Shown here: positions 25,969 through 35,471 of the stretch, one piece after another
How the letters are laid out: the number at the start of each line of letters is the position of its first letter
How positions within the stretch are numbered: the stretch's first letter is position 1
Source: an uncultured Sunxiuqinia sp.
GTDB taxonomy: Bacteria; Bacteroidota; Bacteroidia; Bacteroidales; Prolixibacteraceae
Direction of reading: 5' to 3'
Length of the DNA: 64,000 bases
NCBI RefSeq assembly: GCF_963678245.1
Contig: NZ_OY782773.1
Coordinates: forward strand, 186,001 to 250,000
Position numbers and translations under genes: made by a program
Notes under the pieces: generated by a model
What the model saw: the letters and a program-made list of their open reading frames with translations, nothing else
The model's database searches: none
Told to the model about the DNA's origin: nothing

Positions 25969-27249
25969 ATGCGAACTATTTTCTTAAAGTTCTTACCGTA
26001 TATATTGCTTCCAATAGCAATTTCTTCGGTTCAACCCTATACTTCACTCCCAGTTGGGAATACTATTATCTGGTGGGTGATACAAGTATTCATCCTGATT
26101 AGTTTTTGGATAGCAAAAAGACTTTTTTACGACGAGTCACAGAATAGGTTAATGCTTTTTGTTCATATATACTTGCTATACAATTGTTGTAGCCTCTTCT
26201 ATGGAATAACAATGGCTGAAATGTACTGGGATTGGAAGTCTCTGGTAAACAATATGATGTCGTTGCTGTTGCCCATTTTTGTATATGTCGCGACAAACAT
26301 ATCTCTCGTGCAAAAATTGTTAAACAAATTTCTCTGGGTTGTTGTACCTATCTTTTTTTTATATCTGCCATTTATATATTACGATAGCTATGGTGAGTAT
26401 CTAGCGCCAATGAGTTTTTTAATTTTTTTCATTCCCGTTCTAAATAATAGGCATAGAGCAATAGTATTGCTTTTCCTTGTTTTTGTTGTTGCTTCAAATG
26501 TTGGATCAAGAAGTAACACGATTAAGTTCATAGTTCCGTTATTATTATTGGTTATCTATTATCTGAGGGCAATTAATCTTCGAGCAATTTTGGAAGTGGC
26601 TCGTTTACTTTTGATGGTATTGCCAATCGTGTTGTTTTCACTAGCCATAGCTGGAATATTTAACCCTTTTGAGATTAGCTCATACGTTGAAGGCGATTTT
26701 GTTCAAGAAAAGGTGGAGGGCGATGGGAAGCTTAGAAAAGAAGATTTAACTGCAGATACAAGAACTGGGTTGTATATTGAGGTATTGGCGTCAGCAAAGA
26801 AACATAACACTTGGATTTTTGGAAGAAGTCCAGCTAGAGGTAATGACACTAAGTTATTTGCTGATTATATGGAGAATATTACAGGAAGGAAGGAGAGATT
26901 TACCAATGAAGTTTCGATTTTGAATATCTTCACTTGGACTGGGATTGTCGGAGTTATTATTTATTTTCTGTTATTTTGGCGGGCTACTTATATCGCGATC
27001 AACAGATCAAATAATATTTTTGCTAAGATGCTTGGTATTTACGTTGCATTTCGGTGGACATATGCTTGGGTTGAGGAATTTAATATATTTAATATGCATT
27101 ATTTGACGTTGTGGATGGCCGTAGGACTGTGTATATCAAATTCATTTCGAAGCTTATCAAATGAAGACGTAAAAATATGGGCTAGAGCGATATTTGATAA
27201 AAAATACTTTCGTGTGTATCAGAAATATGTACTTAGCCATTTAAAATAA
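25969..27249 (+). CDS. Putative O-antigen/capsule polymerase (Wzy-like)
   Basis: 426-residue polytopic membrane protein with about 10-12 hydrophobic helices and one larger outside loop (about residues 235-310: YVEGDFVQEKVEGDGKLRKEDLTADTR, then GRSPARGNDT). This is the topology of Wzy polymerases, which join flipped repeat units in the periplasm. TADTRTGLY and GRSPARG are Arg-rich pieces of the kind found in Wzy/WaaL loops. Wzy proteins share little sequence, so the call rests on topology and place: the only candidate in an operon that has Wzx, transferases and, elsewhere in the window, Wza/Wzc. Confidence 0.72.
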   Translation: MRTIFLKFLPYILLPIAISSVQPYTSLPVGNTIIWWVIQVFILISFWIAKRLFYDESQNRLMLFVHIYLLYNCCSLFYGITMAEMYWDWKSLVNNMMSLLLPIFVYVATNISLVQKLLNKFLWVVVPIFFLYLPFIYYDSYGEYLAPMSFLIFFIPVLNNRHRAIVLLFLVFVVASNVGSRSNTIKFIVPLLLLVIYYLRAINLRAILEVARLLLMVLPIVLFSLAIAGIFNPFEISSYVEGDFVQEKVEGDGKLRKEDLTADTRTGLYIEVLASAKKHNTWIFGRSPARGNDTKLFADYMENITGRKERFTNEVSILNIFTWTGIVGVIIYFLLFWRATYIAINRSNNIFAKMLGIYVAFRWTYAWVEEFNIFNMHYLTLWMAVGLCISNSFRSLSNEDVKIWARAIFDKKYFRVYQKYVLSHLK

Positions 27250-27267
27250 TCCATTAATATAGAATCT

Positions 27268-28110
27268 ATGGAGAGAATACGAAAAATTGCAGTCCTCCTT
27301 ACTTGTTATAACCGAAGAGAAAAAACGATAGCCTGCTTAAAATCCTTGTTTCGTGCTTCTTTGCCAGATCGGATTAAGCTGGAGGTTTTTCTGGTGGATG
27401 ATGGATCTACTGATGGAACATCAGAAGCCGTGAGAGACACTTTCCCATCGATCAATATTATTCAAGGAACGGGGAGTCTTTTTTGGAATAGAGGGATGCA
27501 TTTAGCCTGGGAAACAGCAGCAGCGAATTCCAACTTTGATTGTTACATGTGGCTTAATGATGATGTTATCTTATATAAGCAAGCACTGGAGGTAATCCTT
27601 CAGAGCTCAAAAGAAAAACCAGATTCTATCATTTGTGGATCAATGTGCTCTAGCAATAACAAAACACTTACTTACGGAGGCATAGATGAAAACCATAATT
27701 TACTTGAACCGAGTGATGTCATTCAACAATGCACGAGGTTCAACGGTAACTTATTGTTAGTTCCTGATTCTGTTTACAAGAGAATTGGAAATCTTGATCC
27801 TAAATTTCCACATGCTATCGGAGATTTCGATTACGCAAACAGAGCGATAAAAAGAGGCTTTAAAAACTATATTACTCCAGGATTTTTGGGAATTTGCGAT
27901 GAACATGATAGTTTGCCAATTTGGTGTTTGTCGGAAGTCCCGCTAAAGAAAAGAATTAAAGCACTTTATTCTCCTTTGGGAAATAGCCATCCTTATTATT
28001 TTTTCTATTACGAAAGAAAAAATTACAGTCTGGGTTTAGCAATTAAACATTTTTTAACCATTCATTTACGACTTTTATTTCCACGATTATGGAAGCTAAA
28101 AAAGAACTGA
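27268..28110 (+). CDS. Glycosyltransferase family 2 (rhamnosyltransferase-like)
   Basis: 280-residue GT-A enzyme with AVLLTCYNRREKTIACLKSLF, VFLVDDGSTDGTSE and WLNDDVILY (DxD-like metal site near residue 97). The short length and MHLAWETAAANSNFDCYMWLNDD are like bacterial rhamnosyltransferase-type GT2 enzymes. The NLDPKFPHAIGDFDYANRA segment supplies the usual acidic catalytic region. Its last 22 bp overlap the start of the next gene, so the two are translationally coupled. Confidence 0.88.
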   Translation: MERIRKIAVLLTCYNRREKTIACLKSLFRASLPDRIKLEVFLVDDGSTDGTSEAVRDTFPSINIIQGTGSLFWNRGMHLAWETAAANSNFDCYMWLNDDVILYKQALEVILQSSKEKPDSIICGSMCSSNNKTLTYGGIDENHNLLEPSDVIQQCTRFNGNLLLVPDSVYKRIGNLDPKFPHAIGDFDYANRAIKRGFKNYITPGFLGICDEHDSLPIWCLSEVPLKKRIKALYSPLGNSHPYYFFYYERKNYSLGLAIKHFLTIHLRLLFPRLWKLKKN

Positions 28111-28967
28111 TTTTTCAAATAGATTCTCCCTTGGTCAAACAATATTATCAGAATGATCAGAATTACAAGATATTGTACGATGAATCGATAGGTGTTGACA
28201 AGAAATTGTGTGCGATATATTTTAGCAGTAACGAGTTGTACTACCCAAATACCGAAAAAGCATTTAATTTTTCTATCGTAGGTCGTGATAAGTTTGAGTG
28301 GAAAAGGTCTATGATTCCAAAGGTTTATAAGCATATTTTTTTCAGGGATCTTCAAAAGCAATGGTATATTGAAGGAATAAATGCCACGATAAATTCTCCA
28401 GAAAAATTGAGAGAGCTAATCGCGAATGAGACTCAGGGATATCGCGTTTATGCCATAGGAAGTTCTGCTGGGGGGTACGCAGCTTTAATTTATGGAAGTT
28501 TGTTGCAAGTAGAGCGGGTATATGCTTTTAATCCACAGTTTGATTTAGCGTATATTATTTCAAAAAGCACAAGCTTAGTTGATCCGTTGCTATTTAAGTA
28601 TAAGGATCACTCTCGATCTAGTTTTTATCGGGTGGACAACTATTTAAACAAAAAAACAGAATATTTCTATTTTCAATCTTGTAAATCTTCAATTGATATT
28701 GCTCAATATGAAAACTTGAGGAATAAAGAGCTTGTTAATCGAATTCAGTTTAGTACAAGTAATCACGGATTCCCTTTTCTAAGGCACAACCTGAAATATA
28801 TCCTTTCTTTATCAGCACCAAATTTAAAGGAATTGTCAAAAACAGTGACTTCCCCCTTTGCTCTTTCAGTAAAGATCGACGGTTTTTTCAGTTCGGTGTT
28901 AATAATCACGAAGGCTGTTTTGAAGAGGATAAAGAAGAAATTGTATGATGAAAAGCGAAATAGTTAA
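28089..28967 (+). CDS. Unidentified protein with serine-hydrolase-like GxSxGG motif
   Basis: 292-residue protein that I do not recognise as a named family. YAIGSSAGGYAALIYGSLL near residue 125 is a nucleophile-elbow-like GxSxG motif of alpha/beta hydrolases. VYAFNPQFDL follows, and a candidate histidine sits late (NHGFPFLRH). It might add or remove an acyl group, or be a pseudo-enzyme. No signal peptide is seen, so it should be cytoplasmic. The start overlaps the upstream GT2 by 22 bp, which ties it to the operon. Confidence 0.6.
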   Translation: MEAKKELIFQIDSPLVKQYYQNDQNYKILYDESIGVDKKLCAIYFSSNELYYPNTEKAFNFSIVGRDKFEWKRSMIPKVYKHIFFRDLQKQWYIEGINATINSPEKLRELIANETQGYRVYAIGSSAGGYAALIYGSLLQVERVYAFNPQFDLAYIISKSTSLVDPLLFKYKDHSRSSFYRVDNYLNKKTEYFYFQSCKSSIDIAQYENLRNKELVNRIQFSTSNHGFPFLRHNLKYILSLSAPNLKELSKTVTSPFALSVKIDGFFSSVLIITKAVLKRIKKKLYDEKRNS

Positions 28968-29012
28968 CCATCTGGGTTCTTGTATTTTCATTCACCGTTA
29001 ATTTTAGTTTCT

Positions 29013-30218
29013 ATGAAAAAGGTTTTGCTCTCTGCGTTTTCTTGTAATCCCTACAAAGGTTCCGAATCTGCAAACGGATGGAACTGGTCAATGGGACTTG
29101 TTCGAGAAGGATTTAATGTTCATGTGTTGACTCGAGAAGAAAGTAAAGAGGATATAGAAAGACATCCAAAGATTGATAATTTATCCTTCCACTATATTTC
29201 TTTTCCATTTGGATTGGAACGCTTGTATTCATTCTCTAAGCCAACGATGTATCTGTATTATTTACTTTGGCAGTGGAAGGCTTATCTTTTAGGGAAAAAA
29301 TTAAATAACAAATACCAATTTCATCGGGTACATCATATTTCGTGGGGGAGTATCCAGCAAGGTTCATTTCTTTATAAGTTAGGTGTGCCGTTTATATTTG
29401 GCCCGTCCGGAGGAGGTCAAAAGGCTCCGAAAACATTTAAAAAATATTTTCTTTCTCATTGGGAGATAGAAGAGAAACGCGAAAGGATCAGTCAATTTTT
29501 ATTTAAATACAATCCGGCATGTCGTAACATGTTAAAGAACGCTTTTGCTGTTCTAGTCTCCAATAAGGATACTGAACAATTTGTAAAAAAAGGAGGAGCT
29601 AAAAAAGTTTACTTTACACTTGATGCAGCACTTCCTAATAGCTTCTTTCCAGACAAGTTTATAAAAAGATCACCGTCAATAGATAATCTAAAGCTACTTT
29701 GGGTTGGACGGTTTATGCCTAGAAAAGGTTTGTTACTTGTTATGGAAGTGATGAGTATCCTAAAGTCTTATAAGGGCATAACATTAACAGTTGTAGGTGA
29801 TGGAGAGATGAAAGAAGATGTAAGACAGAAAGCAAGAGAGTTGGGATTGGACGATAATGTAAGTTTTACCGGAATGATTCCTTTATCTGACGTCCGAAGC
29901 TATTATGAATCACATGACTTATTCTTTTTTACGTCTCTAAGAGATTCTTGTCCAGCTCAGCTAATGGAAGCAATGGCTTTTAACTTACCCATTGTAACTC
30001 TTGATTTACATGGGCAGGGACAGATTGTTACTGATGAAACAGGAATAAGAATTCCATTGGGAAAGCCTGAAGATGTTATCCGGCAATTGGCAGATGCGAT
30101 TGTTGTCCTTGCAAGTGATTCAAGTCGTTATCAATCGATGAGTAAAGCAGCTTTTGAATTCTCAAGAAAACAAACCTGGGATATTAAAATTGCAGATGTC
30201 GTCCGTAATTTCTACTAA
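29013..30218 (+). CDS. Glycosyltransferase, GT4-like
   Basis: 401-residue GT-B enzyme. MKKVLLSAFSCNPYKGSESANGWNW is the N-terminal glycine/serine-rich start. FGPSGGGQKAPK lies near the domain boundary, LLWVGRFMPRKGLLLVMEVM opens the donor domain, and SCPAQLMEAMAFNLPIV is the E-x7-E-like loop. A frame extension of 11 codons upstream begins with TTG and lacks family similarity, so the ATG at 29013 is chosen. A 298-bp gap follows, so the operon may have a break or an internal promoter here. Confidence 0.88.
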   Translation: MKKVLLSAFSCNPYKGSESANGWNWSMGLVREGFNVHVLTREESKEDIERHPKIDNLSFHYISFPFGLERLYSFSKPTMYLYYLLWQWKAYLLGKKLNNKYQFHRVHHISWGSIQQGSFLYKLGVPFIFGPSGGGQKAPKTFKKYFLSHWEIEEKRERISQFLFKYNPACRNMLKNAFAVLVSNKDTEQFVKKGGAKKVYFTLDAALPNSFFPDKFIKRSPSIDNLKLLWVGRFMPRKGLLLVMEVMSILKSYKGITLTVVGDGEMKEDVRQKARELGLDDNVSFTGMIPLSDVRSYYESHDLFFFTSLRDSCPAQLMEAMAFNLPIVTLDLHGQGQIVTDETGIRIPLGKPEDVIRQLADAIVVLASDSSRYQSMSKAAFEFSRKQTWDIKIADVVRNFY

Positions 30219-30516
30219 TCCTTTCTCTGAAATTCCAGAAAAATCAATGTTATCCTTCCCGGATTGAGAACGAAAAGTTGGTTTTTATCAATGTGAATTG
30301 TTTCGTGTAACGGGTTTTCGACTGATATTTCTTTTTTTAATAAAGACTTTTTGTTTTCATTCTAAATTGCACTAGTAACGTCGTATTTGTCATATTTATT
30401 TGTAATATTGTCAAGTTGGAGAGTGATATAGCGTATTTCGAAAAAATATATTGAGCTTTTTATTATAAAAGAAGTAATTTAAGTTTTTGAAACCGAGATA
30501 AAGAACCGAGTGTGAG
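30219..30516. other. Intergenic gap inside the biosynthesis operon
   Basis: About 300 bp, AT-rich, with no convincing reading frame. I see no strong hairpin plus T-run and no copy of the shared TTACGTGAAATTACCC element. It could hold an internal promoter, but no box can be pointed to with confidence. Confidence 0.45.
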
Positions 30517-31446
30517 ATGAATGCCCCATATAACATACCTGTTTTATTAATTCTATTTAATCGACCAGATACAACGAAGCTTGTATTTGAGAAAATCAAG
30601 GCTATAAAACCAAAATTTCTTTTTATTGCGGCCGACGGCCCAAGGATTGATAAGCCGGATGACGAGGATCTTTGCGAGGGTGCGAGAAGTATTGTAGCTG
30701 AAATTGATTGGGATTGTGATCTAAAAACATTCTTCAGAACCGAAAACGTAGGATGTGGACGAGGACCTTCTGAAGCAATAACATGGTTTTTTGAACACGT
30801 GGAAATGGGAATTATTCTTGAAGATGATTGTGTTCCTTCATTACCCTTTTTTAATTATTGCGAAAAGATGCTTATTCAATACGAACAGAACGAGCAAGTA
30901 TGGATTGTTAGTGGACGTTCTCACTATACCAAAAGTAATCAGTTCAATACGGTTGATTATCTCTTTAGTAATTATTCTCTTACATGGGGATGGGCTACAT
31001 GGAAACGATGCTGGAAGCACTTCGATATACATCTCGAAAATCATTGGCCTGATTTTTATCGGTCAGGAGGATATAAGAATGTCTATCTATCTCGAGTTGA
31101 AGGGTATTTTTGGAATTATTTCTATTCGAGACTGTATAAGGAAAAGAATTTGGCGACTCATGTTTGGGATTTCCAATTTGCATTTTGTATGCACTTAAAT
31201 AGGGGATTAACGATTATTCCCGCTAAAAATTTGATTAAGAACATTGGATGTGATGGAACACATTTCGCCGGAGCGACAAAGGCTTTAAATTTGAGAGCTT
31301 CGGAAGTATTCTCGATAGAAAATGAGCCAACATACATCTTGCCAAACCGAAATTTTGAATTATACCATTTTACACATGATTTCATCGATCGCCTATTGAC
31401 GTTTATAAAAAACAGAATTCGAAAAATTATCAATAAAGTTAAATGA
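30517..31446 (+). CDS. GT-A-type glycosyltransferase with WGWATW motif
   Basis: 309-residue nucleotide-diphospho-sugar transferase. PVLLILFNRPDTTKLVFEKI, IAADGPR and GIILEDDCVPSL (metal-binding EDD near residue 98) mark a GT-A fold. LTWGWATWKRCWKHFD is a signature shared with the gene at 32540. The two are probably diverged paralogues acting on related acceptors. The stop overlaps the start of the DUF5672 gene by 4 bp (ATGA), so the genes are coupled. Confidence 0.82.
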   Translation: MNAPYNIPVLLILFNRPDTTKLVFEKIKAIKPKFLFIAADGPRIDKPDDEDLCEGARSIVAEIDWDCDLKTFFRTENVGCGRGPSEAITWFFEHVEMGIILEDDCVPSLPFFNYCEKMLIQYEQNEQVWIVSGRSHYTKSNQFNTVDYLFSNYSLTWGWATWKRCWKHFDIHLENHWPDFYRSGGYKNVYLSRVEGYFWNYFYSRLYKEKNLATHVWDFQFAFCMHLNRGLTIIPAKNLIKNIGCDGTHFAGATKALNLRASEVFSIENEPTYILPNRNFELYHFTHDFIDRLLTFIKNRIRKIINKVK

Positions 31447-32294
31447 AACCTAGTGGAATAAAAGTCTGTGTTGTTGTACCGGTTCATCATATTATGACGG
31501 ATTTGGAGAACTTTTCATTTCAACGGATATTAAAGGTTTTTTCTGATCGAAAAATTATTCTTATTGGTCCCCCATTTCTTGAGGAATATATTGACAGTCT
31601 TTGCGAGAACCATAACAATATTTCCCGGTTGTTTTTTGACCGGGTATTTCAGCGAGGTGTTCGGTATTACAGCCGGTTATTTATGAGCAAGAGCTTTTAT
31701 AAGCATTTTTTGGAGTATGATTATATGGCAATAAGTCAACTAGATGTCTTTATGGTAAAAGATGACTTGGATTATTGGTGCAATCAGGGGTATGATAATG
31801 TTGGAGCTCCTTTATTTGAAGGATATACGAAGCCATCTACGACGATGAGAGACGATGGAAACAATGGTGGTTTTTCTCTTCGCAAACCTATATCCTGCTA
31901 TAACGTTTTATCAGATTTGAATGCGACCTACTCGAATATTCGTACACTCTGGAGTATGGAGAGAACATTGCCTTGGAAGTTGTTTAGAGTGCTGCGTGAC
32001 GGGCTCCTTTTTAATTATAGGTTAAAGTCGCTTCGGCCGGTTATTAATGAAGATGTTTATTGGTCTATAATTGTTCCACAAAAATTTTCCTGGTATAAAG
32101 TCTGTGAACCTGAGAAATCAAAATATTTCGCTTTTGATACCAATCCTCGTTACTTATATGAACTCTGTAATAATTCCTATCCAATGGCGATCCACGCTTG
32201 GTGGAAATATGATAAAGCTTTCATGAACGAAGTGATTGAAGCATTAGGGTGTAAAAATGATTTGCTTCACTATACTGGGAAGGATACAATATAA
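31443..32294 (+). CDS. DUF5672 family protein
   Basis: 283-residue protein. KVCVVVPVHH at the start, DYMAISQLDVFMVKDDLDYW, NVGAPLF, GNNGGFSLRKP and YPMAIHAWWKYD fit DUF5672, a family found in surface-polysaccharide loci and thought to be glycosyltransferase-like. The QLDVF segment could be a DxD-type metal site, and GNNGGFSLR looks like the acceptor loop of GT-A enzymes. It is sandwiched between two WGWATW-type transferases. The biochemical role is unproven. Confidence 0.78.
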   Translation: MKPSGIKVCVVVPVHHIMTDLENFSFQRILKVFSDRKIILIGPPFLEEYIDSLCENHNNISRLFFDRVFQRGVRYYSRLFMSKSFYKHFLEYDYMAISQLDVFMVKDDLDYWCNQGYDNVGAPLFEGYTKPSTTMRDDGNNGGFSLRKPISCYNVLSDLNATYSNIRTLWSMERTLPWKLFRVLRDGLLFNYRLKSLRPVINEDVYWSIIVPQKFSWYKVCEPEKSKYFAFDTNPRYLYELCNNSYPMAIHAWWKYDKAFMNEVIEALGCKNDLLHYTGKDTI

Positions 32295-32539
32295 ACCGTT
32301 TTGCCTGCTCTTTTAGGGAAACCCATTTTATCGAATGCAATATCGCAGATATTAATAATTGATATATCTATAACATTCGATCTAAAACTATCTATAACAA
32401 CGCTTCGTTATTACCCGATAAAGACATAAACTAATCTTTATTTCCTTATTGACTTAAATAAAATCTCAATAATTAATTATTGTTTGATCGTAAAAGCTTT
32501 TGAAATAGCTAGCGAAGTGTACACGAAATTTATTTTAAT

Positions 32540-33424
32540 ATGATTGCTCCAATTTGTTTATTCTCATACAATCGTTTGGCCGAAATCAAACTGACGGTAG
32601 ATGCGTTGACTAAGAATTACTTAGCCCCTGAAAGTGATTTGTTTGTTTTTTCAGATGGTGCGAAAGATGGCAGTCCGGACGATAAGGTTGTTGAGGTTCG
32701 AAAGTACCTGAAAACAATTCAAGGGTTTAAATCAATAACAATATTTGAGTCATCTGAAAATAAGGGACTAGCCAATTCAATTATTGATGGAGTAACTAAA
32801 ATAATTCAGAAATTCGGAAAAGTTATTGTTGTTGAAGACGATTTAGTGTCGTCACCCAATTTTCTTAATTTCATGAATCAAGCGTTGGATTTCTATTCTA
32901 ATAAAGATCAAATCTTTTCCATATCAGGCTATACGATGGATTTACCTTCGTTGAGCAACTACAATAGAGATTATTACTTTGGATACCGAGCCTCTTCGTG
33001 GGGATGGGCTACCTGGAAAGATAGATGGGTGAAGGTTGATTGGCAAGCGAACAACTATCGTCATTTTATATACAATCCGATCAGGCATTTCAAATTTATG
33101 CGCGGAGGGTCGGATATGCCCTACATGCTTTGGAAGCAGATGAATGGAAAGATTGACTCCTGGGCAATTCGCTGGTGCTACTTTCAGCATATAAATAATT
33201 TATTAACCTTGTTTCCAGCCATATCAAAAATAGAAAGTGTTGGTTTTGGATCCAATGCGACACATACTACACATTCTGAACGTTTTATTACAAATTTAGA
33301 TAGTGGAGGTAAACAGAATTTTGAATTTTCAGAGGATTTGACCTTGCAAATGCAATTGTTACGAGAATTCCGGAATAAGTTTTCATTTAACAATCGGTTA
33401 AAAAATAGATTAAAGCGCTTATAA
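32540..33424 (+). CDS. GT-A-type glycosyltransferase with WGWATW motif
   Basis: 294-residue transferase. APICLFSYNRLAEIKLTVDAL, FVFSDGAKDGS and VIVVEDDLVSSPNFL (EDD metal site near residue 96) match the fold of the gene at 30517. SSWGWATWKDRWVKVDW repeats its signature. It has a 245-bp AT-rich gap before it and shares its last base with the first base of the next start codon (TAATG), so it is coupled to the following GT4. Confidence 0.83.
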   Translation: MIAPICLFSYNRLAEIKLTVDALTKNYLAPESDLFVFSDGAKDGSPDDKVVEVRKYLKTIQGFKSITIFESSENKGLANSIIDGVTKIIQKFGKVIVVEDDLVSSPNFLNFMNQALDFYSNKDQIFSISGYTMDLPSLSNYNRDYYFGYRASSWGWATWKDRWVKVDWQANNYRHFIYNPIRHFKFMRGGSDMPYMLWKQMNGKIDSWAIRWCYFQHINNLLTLFPAISKIESVGFGSNATHTTHSERFITNLDSGGKQNFEFSEDLTLQMQLLREFRNKFSFNNRLKNRLKRL

Positions 33425-34542
33425 TGAATGTATTGTTTCTTTTACATCTTCCACCGCCGGTGCATGGATCTTCGATGGTCGGCAAGTATATTTTTGACAG
33501 CAAACATATTAATGATGTTTTTTCGTGTCGATATATTAATGTGTTATCATCAAAAACGATAGCGGAAACAGGTAGACCCAGCCTTAGTAAGGCAATTGGA
33601 TTCATGGCAATCTGGCTCAAGATGGTTTTTGAATTACTTCTTAAAAAACCGGACGTTTGTTATTTTGCAATTACAGTAAGTGGTTTTGCTTTTTTTCGCG
33701 ACGTCGCTTTGGTGTTCCTGTTAAAGATATTCAGGGTAAAACGGGTGTTCCATTTGCATAATAAGGGAGTGAGTTTTTGGCAAAAAAAGTGGGTGTATCG
33801 TATTTGTTATAAATACATCTTTAATAAAGCTGAAGTTATACTATTATCCAAGCATTTATATTCCGATGTTCAAAATTTTGTTCCTGAATCAAATTTACAT
33901 ATTTGTCCAAATGGCATACCGTTCGATGACAGAACGAGTAAGTTGAAGCGAAAAGACAGGGGTGAAAAAGCTCCAAAAATCCTTTTCTTCTCAAATTTGA
34001 TTGAATCGAAGGGGGTTTTTATTTTGCTGGAAGCTTGTGCAAAGCTAAAGCAAAGAGGCATCTCATTTTCATGCGATTTTATTGGGGGAGAAGGTGATAT
34101 CTCTCGCGAGCAATTCCAAGAAAAAGTTAGGTATTTCGATTTAGAACAAGATGTTGCCTATTTAGGCAGGAAATATGAAGAAGAAAAGGAAAGGGCTTTT
34201 GTTGAAGCTGATATCTTTGCATTCCCTACATTTTATTTTTATGAAACTTTTGGGTTGGTGAATTTGGAAGCGATGAAATATCGGTTGCCAATAATTTCAA
34301 CTTATGAAGGCGGAATTCCCGATGTTGTCGTGAACAACAAAACCGGCTTTTTAGTGCGCAAAGAAGATTCAACAGAGTTGGCTGATAAGCTTGAGATATT
34401 AATTAAGAATCCAAAACTTAGGATTGAAATGGGTGAAGCCGGGTATAATAAGTACAAAGAAAACTTCACCTTGGATATATTTGAGAAGCGATTAATTGAA
34501 ATGATTCAAACCGCGTCACCGACAACTCAACTTGAGTATTAA
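33424..34542 (+). CDS. Glycosyltransferase, GT4-like
   Basis: 372-residue GT-B enzyme. MNVLFLLHLPPPVHGSSMVGKYIF at the start and HLHNKGVSFWQKKWV mid-N-domain are typical of GT4. ILFFSNLIESKGVFILLEACAKL opens the donor domain, and FPTFYFYETFGLVNLEAMKYRLPII contains the E-x7-E loop (ETFGLVNLE). Start and stop are well defined. It is 12 bp upstream of the WecG-type gene. Confidence 0.9.
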   Translation: MNVLFLLHLPPPVHGSSMVGKYIFDSKHINDVFSCRYINVLSSKTIAETGRPSLSKAIGFMAIWLKMVFELLLKKPDVCYFAITVSGFAFFRDVALVFLLKIFRVKRVFHLHNKGVSFWQKKWVYRICYKYIFNKAEVILLSKHLYSDVQNFVPESNLHICPNGIPFDDRTSKLKRKDRGEKAPKILFFSNLIESKGVFILLEACAKLKQRGISFSCDFIGGEGDISREQFQEKVRYFDLEQDVAYLGRKYEEEKERAFVEADIFAFPTFYFYETFGLVNLEAMKYRLPIISTYEGGIPDVVVNNKTGFLVRKEDSTELADKLEILIKNPKLRIEMGEAGYNKYKENFTLDIFEKRLIEMIQTASPTTQLEY

Positions 34543-34553
34543 CCCCAAATTTG

Positions 34554-35291
34554 ATGACTATGAAGCCCTCTGGAGTAAATATTTTAGGCTATTCGGTCTT
34601 TGATGGAGAACTCAATAGGATACCCCTAGATAGGAAGACTGTGATCAACACCTTAAATGGCCATTCGTACACAGTGGCTAAAAAAGACCAGCTATTCAGC
34701 AATGCATTGCACGAATCTGACATTCTGCTGCCAGATGGTGTGAGTATGGTAATTGGAGCAAGGGTGTTATGTGGGAAGAAGATTAAAAAAATAGCGGGCT
34801 ATGATCTATTTCTGTTTTTGCTCAACTACCTGGAGTCGCAAAATGGGAGATGTTTCTTTTTAGGATCAACTGAAGCGACCTTGCACGGAATTAAATCGAG
34901 AATTGCTAAAGAATTTCCAGATGTGAGAGTTGGAAGTTTTTCGCCTCCATATAAACCCGTATTCTCTTCTGAAGAAAATTTGATCATGCAGAATAAGGTC
35001 AATGATTTTAGGCCGAAGGTTTTATTTGTGGGAATGACTGCTCCCAAACAAGAGAAATGGGTCTGCGACAATAAAGATCAGTTGAATGTTGATATTATCT
35101 GCTCAATTGGAGCTGTTTTCGATTTTTATGCAGGTACATCTAAGCGTCCTTCCAATCTGCTGATTAATTTAAAATTAGAATGGCTGGGACGGTTGTTAAA
35201 GGAGCCTAAAAGAATGTGGCGAAGATATCTGTTATCGACACCTGTTTTTTTTATCGATGTCATACGGCAAAAAGCGATGTTTAAGGCTTAG
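34554..35291 (+). CDS. WecG/TagA/CpsF family glycosyltransferase (GT26)
   Basis: 245-residue GT26 enzyme. Family members add a sugar such as ManNAc, ManNAcA or glucose to a lipid-linked first sugar at the membrane face. LLPDGVSMVIGAR holds the key aspartate, KKIKKIAGYDLF follows, then CFFLGSTEATL, VGMTAPKQEKWV and SIGAVFDFYAGTSKRPS, all family marks. A TTG lies in frame just before; the ATG at 34554 is preferred. It probably makes the second linkage of the repeat unit after the phosphotransferase encoded at 47169. Confidence 0.92.
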   Translation: MTMKPSGVNILGYSVFDGELNRIPLDRKTVINTLNGHSYTVAKKDQLFSNALHESDILLPDGVSMVIGARVLCGKKIKKIAGYDLFLFLLNYLESQNGRCFFLGSTEATLHGIKSRIAKEFPDVRVGSFSPPYKPVFSSEENLIMQNKVNDFRPKVLFVGMTAPKQEKWVCDNKDQLNVDIICSIGAVFDFYAGTSKRPSNLLINLKLEWLGRLLKEPKRMWRRYLLSTPVFFIDVIRQKAMFKA

Positions 35292-35312
35292 TATTTCCTC
35301 AATTTGTATCAG

Positions 35313-35405
35313 ACCGATGGGGAATATGGACTAAAAATATGGCTGACGGATCTACTCCTCTTCTGAACGAACACAAACCGATGGGGAATATGGACTAAAA
35401 ATATG
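35313..35405. repeat. 29-bp direct repeat, two copies, 64-bp period
   Basis: A 29-bp sequence beginning ACCGATGGGGAATATGG is present at 35313-35341 and, without a change, at 35377-35405. The 35 bp between them is unrelated. It lies in the gap between the WecG-type gene and the acyltransferase. It might be a duplicated regulatory site or the mark of a past insertion or slippage event. Confidence 0.85.
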
Positions 35406-35471
35406 ACGAGTCTGCTTTTCATTGAAAGATAGAATTCCTGATACGTTAAATTTAGATAGATAGCATTAAGC

